This document shows, piece after piece, positions 59,159 through 64,000 of a stretch of DNA of 64,000 nucleotides; position 1 is the stretch's first letter; the number at the start of each line of letters is the position of its first letter. The position numbers and the translations under genes are program-made. This DNA comes from Cellulomonas soli (GTDB lineage: Bacteria; Actinomycetota; Actinomycetes; Actinomycetales; Cellulomonadaceae), in NCBI RefSeq assembly GCF_013409305.1, contig NZ_JACBZJ010000001.1, forward strand, positions 930,001-994,000, given 5' to 3'. The notes under the pieces are model-generated. The model was given only the letters and a program-made list of their open reading frames with translations. It was not told where the DNA came from and searched no databases.

Positions 59159-61404
59159 CGGACGCAACCGCCATCGACTCCTCGCTCGCCGCGCACATCG
59201 CCGAGCACCTCGAGCCCCCTGCCACGACGGGCAGCAACGGGCTGACCGAGGTGGTGCACGAGCCGCTGCCCGACGACCGGTTCCTCGACCGCGAGCTGTC
59301 CTGGCTGGCGTTCAACCAGCGGGTGCTCGAGCTCGCGGAGGACCCGGCACTGCCGCTGCTGGAACGCGTGCGGTTCCTGGCGATCTTCGCCTCGAACCTC
59401 GACGAGTTCTTCATGGTGCGGGTCGCCGGTCTCAAGCGACGGATCGCGACCGGCCTGGCCGTCACGGCCGCCTCGGGCCTGTCCCCGCGCCAGGTGCTCG
59501 AGGGCATCGGGGAGCACGCGCACGTGCTCATGGAGCGGCACGCGAAGGTCTTCTCCGAGCAGGTGCAGCCGGCGCTGGCCGCCGAGGGCATCACGCTCGT
59601 GCACTGGGCCGACCTGGGCGAGTCCGAGCAGGACCGGCTGCGCAAGTTCTTCCGCCGGCACATCTTCCCGGTGCTGACACCGCTGGCCGTCGACCCGGCG
59701 CACCCGTTCCCGTACATCTCGGGGCTCTCGCTCAACCTCGCGGTCGTCGTCATCAACCCCGCGACGGGCAAAGAGCACTTCGCCCGCGTCAAGGTGCCGC
59801 CGCTGCTTCCCCGGTTCATCGCCGTGGACGCCGCCGGCCGCCCGAGCGCCCCGGACCAGAAGGCCGGTTCGGTCGAGCGCGGGCCGATGTCGTTCGTCCC
59901 CGTCGAGGACGTCATCTCCGAGCACCTCGACCAGCTGTTCCCCGGCATGGAGATCCTCGAGCACCACACGTTCCGGGTGACCCGCAACGAGGACGTCGAG
60001 GTCGAGGAGGACGACGCCGAGAACCTCCTCAAGGCCATGGAGAAGGAGCTGCTGCGGCGCCGCTTCGGCCCGCCCGTGCGCCTGGAGGTGGCCGACTCGA
60101 TCAGCGCACGCGTGCGCGAGCTGCTGGTCCGTGAGCTCGGCATGGCCGAGAACGAGGTCTACTCGCTGCCCGCGCCGCTGGACCACACCGGTCTGCACCT
60201 GATCGCCGACCTGGACCGCGCGGACCTGCAGTACCCGGTGTTCGTGCCGACCACGCCGCGCCAGCTGGCCGAGGTGGAGAGCGCCACCCCGACGAACGTG
60301 TTCGCGGCGATCCGCGAGCGGGACATCCTGCTGCACCACCCGTACGACTCGTTCTCGACGTCGGTGCAGACGTTCCTGCAGCAGGCCGCGGCGGACCCGC
60401 AGGTGCTGGCGATCAAGCAGACGCTGTACCGCACGTCCGGCGACTCCCCCATCGTGGACGCGCTCATCGACGCGGCCGAGGCGGGCAAGCAGGTCCTCGC
60501 GCTCGTCGAGATCAAGGCGCGGTTCGACGAGCAGAACAACATCTCCTGGGCCCGCAAGCTCGAGCAGGCCGGCGTGCACGTCGTCTACGGCATCGTCGGG
60601 CTCAAGACGCACTGCAAGCTGCTGCTGGTGGTCCGCCAGGAGGCCGACGGGCTGCGCCGCTACTGCCACATCGGCACCGGCAACTACAACCCGAAGACCG
60701 CCCGGCTGTATACCGACGTGGGTCTGCTGACCGCCGACCCGGAGGTCGGGCAGGACCTCACCCGGCTGTTCAACCAGCTGTCCGGCTACGCGCCCAAGTC
60801 GCGGTTCCACCGCCTGCTGGTCGCCCCCCGCTCGGTACGCGCCGGGCTCGTCGAGCGCATCGACCGCGAGGCCGAGGCCGCTCGTGCGGGCCTGCCGGCG
60901 TGGATCAAGATCAAGGTCAACTCGATGGTCGACGAGGCCACGATCGACGCGCTCTACCGGGCCTCGCAGGCCGGTGTGCCGATCGACCTGGTCGTCCGCG
61001 GGATCTGCGCGCTGCGCCCGGGCGTGCCGGGGCTGTCCGAGACCATCCGGGTCCGCTCGGTCCTCGGCCGGTTCCTCGAGCACGCGCGCATCTTCGCGTT
61101 CGCGCACAGCTCGCCCGCGCCGGACTCGACGTTCGAGGGCCCCGAGGTCTACATCGGTTCGGCGGACCTCATGCACCGCAACCTGGACCGTCGCGTCGAG
61201 GCGCTCGTGCGCGTGGCCGACCCGGACCAGGTCACCGAGCTGCTGGAGCTCGTGGACGAGTCGATGGACGCCGGCACGGCCTCGTGGCACCTGGACGAGA
61301 CGGGCACGTGGCTGCGCCGCAGCGAGCAGGACGGGCGCGCCCTGGTCGACGTGCAGGCCTCGCTCATCGCCAGGCAGAGGCGACGGAGGGGCGCGACGCG
61401 GTGA
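59155..61404 (+). CDS. ppk1: Polyphosphate kinase 1
   Basis: Reversibly transfers the gamma phosphate of ATP to polyphosphate (749 aa). The N-terminal domain starts [22 protein letters not shown]. The catalytic segments are intact: [55 protein letters not shown], and [13 protein letters not shown] with the autophosphorylated His. [20 protein letters not shown] and the C-terminal [20 protein letters not shown] (second PLD-like half) follow. It is coupled on both sides: ATGA with mshD, GTGA with the Nudix/phosphatase gene. With pit and the pyrophosphatase it forms the phosphate economy of this window. Confidence 0.97.
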   Translation: MTDATAIDSSLAAHIAEHLEPPATTGSNGLTEVVHEPLPDDRFLDRELSWLAFNQRVLELAEDPALPLLERVRFLAIFASNLDEFFMVRVAGLKRRIATGLAVTAASGLSPRQVLEGIGEHAHVLMERHAKVFSEQVQPALAAEGITLVHWADLGESEQDRLRKFFRRHIFPVLTPLAVDPAHPFPYISGLSLNLAVVVINPATGKEHFARVKVPPLLPRFIAVDAAGRPSAPDQKAGSVERGPMSFVPVEDVISEHLDQLFPGMEILEHHTFRVTRNEDVEVEEDDAENLLKAMEKELLRRRFGPPVRLEVADSISARVRELLVRELGMAENEVYSLPAPLDHTGLHLIADLDRADLQYPVFVPTTPRQLAEVESATPTNVFAAIRERDILLHHPYDSFSTSVQTFLQQAAADPQVLAIKQTLYRTSGDSPIVDALIDAAEAGKQVLALVEIKARFDEQNNISWARKLEQAGVHVVYGIVGLKTHCKLLLVVRQEADGLRRYCHIGTGNYNPKTARLYTDVGLLTADPEVGQDLTRLFNQLSGYAPKSRFHRLLVAPRSVRAGLVERIDREAEAARAGLPAWIKIKVNSMVDEATIDALYRASQAGVPIDLVVRGICALRPGVPGLSETIRVRSVLGRFLEHARIFAFAHSSPAPDSTFEGPEVYIGSADLMHRNLDRRVEALVRVADPDQVTELLELVDESMDAGTASWHLDETGTWLRRSEQDGRALVDVQASLIARQRRRRGATR

Positions 61405-62378
61405 GCACCAGCACGGAACCGGTCGTCGTCGAGGCGGCCGGTGCGCTCGTCTGGCGCGTGCGCCTGAGCCGGCTTCAGGTCGCGCTCGTGCACCGTCCTC
61501 GCTATCACGACTGGTCGTGGCCCAAGGGCAAGCTCGACCCGGGAGAGTCCGCGGTCGGGGCGGCGATCCGTGAGGTCGCCGAGGAGACGGGGCACGAGGT
61601 CGTGCTCGGGATCCCGCTGCCGGGCCTCGAGTACCGGATCTCGGACGGCCGGACGAAGCGTGTCCACTACTGGGCGGCCCAGGTCGCCGGCCGACGGGAC
61701 GCCACGGCTCTGCGAGCCCGCCCACCGGTGCCGCGAGCGTCGCGCACGGAGATCGACCAGGTGCGCTGGTGGGACGTCGAGACCGCGGTGCACCGCCTGA
61801 CGAACAAGGACGACCGTCTGCCGCTCGACGCGCTCGTGCAGGCCTACGAGAAGGGTCGGCTGGACACGCGGGCCGTCGTCATCGCCCGGCACGGCAGCGC
61901 GCGTCGACGCGCGGGCTGGACCGGTAGCGAGCTCGACCGCCCGCTGACCCGCGAGGGCGAACGGCAGGCGAGCGCCCTGGTCCCGGTGCTGTCCGCCTTC
62001 GGCGTGAGCCGCCTGGCCACCAGCGAGTGGGCCCGGTGCCGGTCGACCATCACGCCGTACTCGATCGCGACGACCACGACGCCGCAGGTGCTGGCGATGC
62101 TCACCGAGGCCGAGCACGAGCGTTCGCCCGCACGGGTCGCCTCAGCGGTCGTGGAGCTGCTGCGGTCCTCGGGCGACTCGGTGCTGTGCACGCACCGGCC
62201 CGTGCTGCCCACGGTCGTCGACGTGCTCGCCCAGCACGCCCGCCGGGCCGTGGCCGACCAGCTGCCGGCGCACGACCCGTTCCTGCACCCCGGGCAGCTG
62301 CTCGTCGCGCACGTCGCGCAGACCACGAAGGGACCGCGCGTCGTCGCTGCGGAGACCCACCGCCCACCGGCCGAGTGA
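61401..62378 (+). CDS. mutT1: Nudix hydrolase fused to a SixA-type histidine phosphatase (MutT1-like)
   Basis: A 325-aa two-domain protein. The Nudix domain (about 8-145) has the full box [22 protein letters not shown]. The histidine-phosphatase domain (about 158-300) starts [12 protein letters not shown] with the catalytic RHG, and later [17 protein letters not shown] supplies the second catalytic His. This architecture is that of mycobacterial MutT1 (Rv2985), which hydrolyses 8-oxo-dGTP and diadenosine polyphosphates, and M. tuberculosis also places it next to ppk1 (Rv2984). It starts with GTG at 61401, overlapping the ppk1 stop. Confidence 0.93.
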   Translation: MSTSTEPVVVEAAGALVWRVRLSRLQVALVHRPRYHDWSWPKGKLDPGESAVGAAIREVAEETGHEVVLGIPLPGLEYRISDGRTKRVHYWAAQVAGRRDATALRARPPVPRASRTEIDQVRWWDVETAVHRLTNKDDRLPLDALVQAYEKGRLDTRAVVIARHGSARRRAGWTGSELDRPLTREGERQASALVPVLSAFGVSRLATSEWARCRSTITPYSIATTTTPQVLAMLTEAEHERSPARVASAVVELLRSSGDSVLCTHRPVLPTVVDVLAQHARRAVADQLPAHDPFLHPGQLLVAHVAQTTKGPRVVAAETHRPPAE

Positions 62379-62415
62379 GGGCGACGTGGCCGCCGGCGTG
62401 GACCGGCACACCCCG

Positions 62416-62465
62416 GGTACGACGACGCCGGACCGCCCCGTGGGCAGGTCCGGCGTGGTCGTACC
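62416..62465. terminator. Bidirectional terminator hairpin
   Basis: A stem of 19 bases with one mismatch (62416-62434 with 62447-62465) encloses a 12-base loop between the convergent Nudix/phosphatase and pit genes. Confidence 0.8.
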
Positions 62466-62477
62466 AGCGGGCTGGCG

Positions 62478-63482
62478 TCAGAGCAGGATCGGGCTGAGCA
62501 CCCAGTAGACGAGCGCGGCGACGCTCGCCGCGGCCGGGATCGTCAGGACCCAGGCGTAGGCGATGTTCTTCGCGACGCCCCAGCGCACGGCCGACAGGCG
62601 CTTGGTCGCGCCGACGCCCATGATCGCCGAGGTGATCGTGTGCGTGGTGGACACCGGGGCGTGCAGCACGAACGCGTTGACGTAGAGCACCACGGCGGAC
62701 ACCGACTCGGCCACGAACCCGCGGGCCGGGTCGAGCTCGATGATGCGCCGACCGAGCGTGCGCATGATGCGCCACCCGCCCGAGTACGTGCCGAGCGAGA
62801 TGGCGCTGGCCGCGGCGAGCTTCACCCAGATCGGGATGCCCCCGTCCGCGCTGGCCCAGCCGACGGTGAGCAGCGCCATGTAGATGACGCCCATGGTCTT
62901 CTGCGCGTCCTGCAGGCCGTGCCCGAGTGCCATGGCCGCGGCGGACGCGGTCTGCGCGAGCCGGAACCGGCGCGTGGTGCGCGTCGGCGAGGCCGAGCGG
63001 AATATCCACAGCACGCCGACCATGACGATGAACGCGAAGCTGAAGCCGACGACCGGGGAGATCACCATCGGCAGGACGACCTTGTCGACGATGGCCGACC
63101 AGTAGACGGCCAGGCCGCCTGCGAGACCGGCACCGACGAGGCCGCCGATGAGCGCGTGCGTGGAGGACGACGGGAGCCCGAACCACCAGGTGATGAGGTT
63201 CCAGACGATCGCACCGACCAGGGCGCAGAGCACGACGATCAACGCCTGGTGCGAGGACACGTCCTGCAGGTCGACGATCGACTTGGCGATCGTCTCGGCG
63301 ACCTCCGTGCCCAGGAGGGCACCGGCGAAGTTCATGACGGCCGCCATGATGAGCGCGGCACGGGGCGTCAGCGCACGCGTCGAGACCGAGGTCGCGATCG
63401 CGTTGGCGGCGTCATGGAATCCGTTGGTGTAGTCGAACGAGAGTGCGAGCGCGACTACGACGACGACGAGCGCGAGTTCCAC
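62478..63482 (-). CDS. pit: Low-affinity inorganic phosphate transporter (PiT family)
   Basis: Proton- or metal-coupled phosphate permease, 334 aa, about ten helices. The duplicated family signature is clear: FDYTNGFHDAANAIATSVST near the N-terminus and, in the second half, LHAPVSTTHTITSAIMGVGA; WWFGLPSSSTHALIGGLVGA is the related first-half loop. It starts with GTG at 63482, five bases after the stop of the DUF47 gene, so the two are an operon. Convergent with the ppk1 operon, suggesting coordinated phosphate uptake and storage. Confidence 0.96.
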   Translation of the reverse strand: MELALVVVVVALALSFDYTNGFHDAANAIATSVSTRALTPRAALIMAAVMNFAGALLGTEVAETIAKSIVDLQDVSSHQALIVVLCALVGAIVWNLITWWFGLPSSSTHALIGGLVGAGLAGGLAVYWSAIVDKVVLPMVISPVVGFSFAFIVMVGVLWIFRSASPTRTTRRFRLAQTASAAAMALGHGLQDAQKTMGVIYMALLTVGWASADGGIPIWVKLAAASAISLGTYSGGWRIMRTLGRRIIELDPARGFVAESVSAVVLYVNAFVLHAPVSTTHTITSAIMGVGATKRLSAVRWGVAKNIAYAWVLTIPAAASVAALVYWVLSPILL

Positions 63483-63487
63483 CGCGC

Positions 63488-64000
63488 TCAGGACTCCTTG
63501 AGCGCGATGGTCTCGACGGTGTTCGCCACCTTCTCGAAGGCGTCGGCGGCATCCTCGAGCTTCTCGACGATCTCCTTGAGCTTCATCAGGAGGATCGGGT
63601 CGGCGACGTCGTCGAACAGCTGCGCGAGCAGCTTGCGGTGCGTCTTGTCGGCCTGGTTCTCGAGGCGGTTGACCTCGACCCAGTACTCCGAGAGCGAGTC
63701 CATGGAGCGCAGCCGGGGCATGGCCTCGGCGGTCAGCTCGGCGGCCCGCTGGAGCACCTGGACCTGGTCGGACACGCGTGCCGGCAGCTCCTCGACCTTG
63801 TACAGGACGATGAGGTCGGCGGCCTCCTCCATGAAGTCCATGCAGTCGTCGAGGGTCGACGCGAGGTCGTAGATGTCGTCGCGGTCGAACGGCGTGACGA
63901 AGGTCGAGTTCAGCCGACGCATGATCTGGTGCGTCGCGTCGTCGGCCGCGTGCTCGGCGTCGGCCATCCGCTTGCCGAGCTCCTTGCGGGTCGGGCGGTC
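63488..64000 (-). CDS. DUF47 family PhoU-like Pit accessory protein (5' part cut off)
   Basis: C-terminal 170 residues of a PhoU-like DUF47 protein; the reading frame stays open to the window edge, so the start lies beyond 64000. The visible part, from DRPTRKELGKRMADAEHAADDA through THQIMRRLNSTFVTPFDRDD and IYDLASTLDDCMDFMEEAADL, is a three-helix-bundle-like sequence with the acidic metal-binding pattern of the family. It ends KLEDAADAFEKVANTVETIALKES. Such proteins are encoded next to Pit transporters and modulate them. An internal ATG at 63967 exists but family length argues against it as the start. Confidence 0.93.
   Translation of the reverse strand, partial: DRPTRKELGKRMADAEHAADDATHQIMRRLNSTFVTPFDRDDIYDLASTLDDCMDFMEEAADLIVLYKVEELPARVSDQVQVLQRAAELTAEAMPRLRSMDSLSEYWVEVNRLENQADKTHRKLLAQLFDDVADPILLMKLKEIVEKLEDAADAFEKVANTVETIALKES

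Noticed and set aside
63488..63967. DUF47 gene starting at the internal ATG 63967.
   Set aside because: The frame remains open upstream with family-like residues (DRPTRKELGKR), so the gene is truncated by the window edge rather than starting there.
1..64000. Search for CRISPR arrays, tRNA or rRNA genes, insertion sequences and phage genes.
   Set aside because: Reading both strands gave no spaced direct repeats of CRISPR type, no tRNA-like cloverleaf, and no transposase, integrase or phage structural proteins.

Overview
The window is chromosomal DNA of a very GC-rich actinobacterium. A Cellulomonas-like member of Cellulomonadaceae fits best. The reasons are third-position GC bias throughout, a mycothiol synthase gene, Rv3654c-to-Rv3661-like synteny, araB/araD/araA under a LacI regulator, and a secreted mannanase with a Pro-Thr linker and a family 2 carbohydrate-binding module. 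Genus assignment is inference. I see no rRNA, tRNA, CRISPR array, insertion sequence or prophage. Most genes sit in tight operons with 4-base ATGA or GTGA overlaps.

Layout. 1-2650 (minus): tetR, ABC-2 exporter ATPase and permease, then a cut-off response regulator. 2794-4247 (plus): lipoprotein and PKD-domain secreted protein. 4351-9609 (minus): arabinose catabolism (araB, araD, araA) and its LacI-type regulator. 9615-10472: proC. 10645-17112 (minus): five-gene MacAB-like efflux operon with two adaptor proteins and a DUF5666-type lipoprotein, facing a MarR/quinone oxidoreductase pair across two tandem operator-like palindromes. 18859-23460 (minus): proton-pumping pyrophosphatase, EEP-family protein, methyltransferase.

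23668-29136 is the most unusual region. Two SigE-family sigma genes are each followed, with ATGA overlap, by a membrane-anchored protein; a third secreted or anchored protein and a STAS anti-anti-sigma-like gene lie between them. The three exported proteins share a roughly 130-residue module (Cys-Gly, a second Cys about 100 residues later, then L-P-[AD]-G-x-Y). Both sigma genes are preceded by the same CCAAC-N17-CGTC element. I read this as a duplicated, probably autoregulated cell-envelope signalling locus.

29247-31849: anaerobic (class III) ribonucleotide reductase and activase with an NrdR-box-like palindrome. 32097-34470: 5-oxoprolinase pxpA/pxpB/pxpC. 34534-37113: MrfA/YprA-like helicase. 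37116-41791: Tad/Flp pilus assembly operon. 41981-48598: HAD hydrolase, degenerate Fic-domain protein, malic enzyme, old yellow enzyme, formate/nitrite-family channel, membrane protein. 48690-53647: acetyl-CoA synthetase, dihydroxy-acid dehydratase, paired fluoride channels. 53715-57961: Usp-like protein, unknown protein, mannanase, flavin monooxygenase. 58139-64000: mshD, ppk1, Nudix/phosphatase fusion, and convergent pit with its DUF47 partner, forming a mycothiol and phosphate/polyphosphate block.

Together the genes describe a facultatively anaerobic plant-polymer degrader. It secretes mannanase and catabolises arabinose, uses class III RNR and possibly formate export under anoxia, and stores or recycles phosphate through pyrophosphatase, polyphosphate kinase and Pit. 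Operons tend to end in strong GC hairpins that lack a U-tract.
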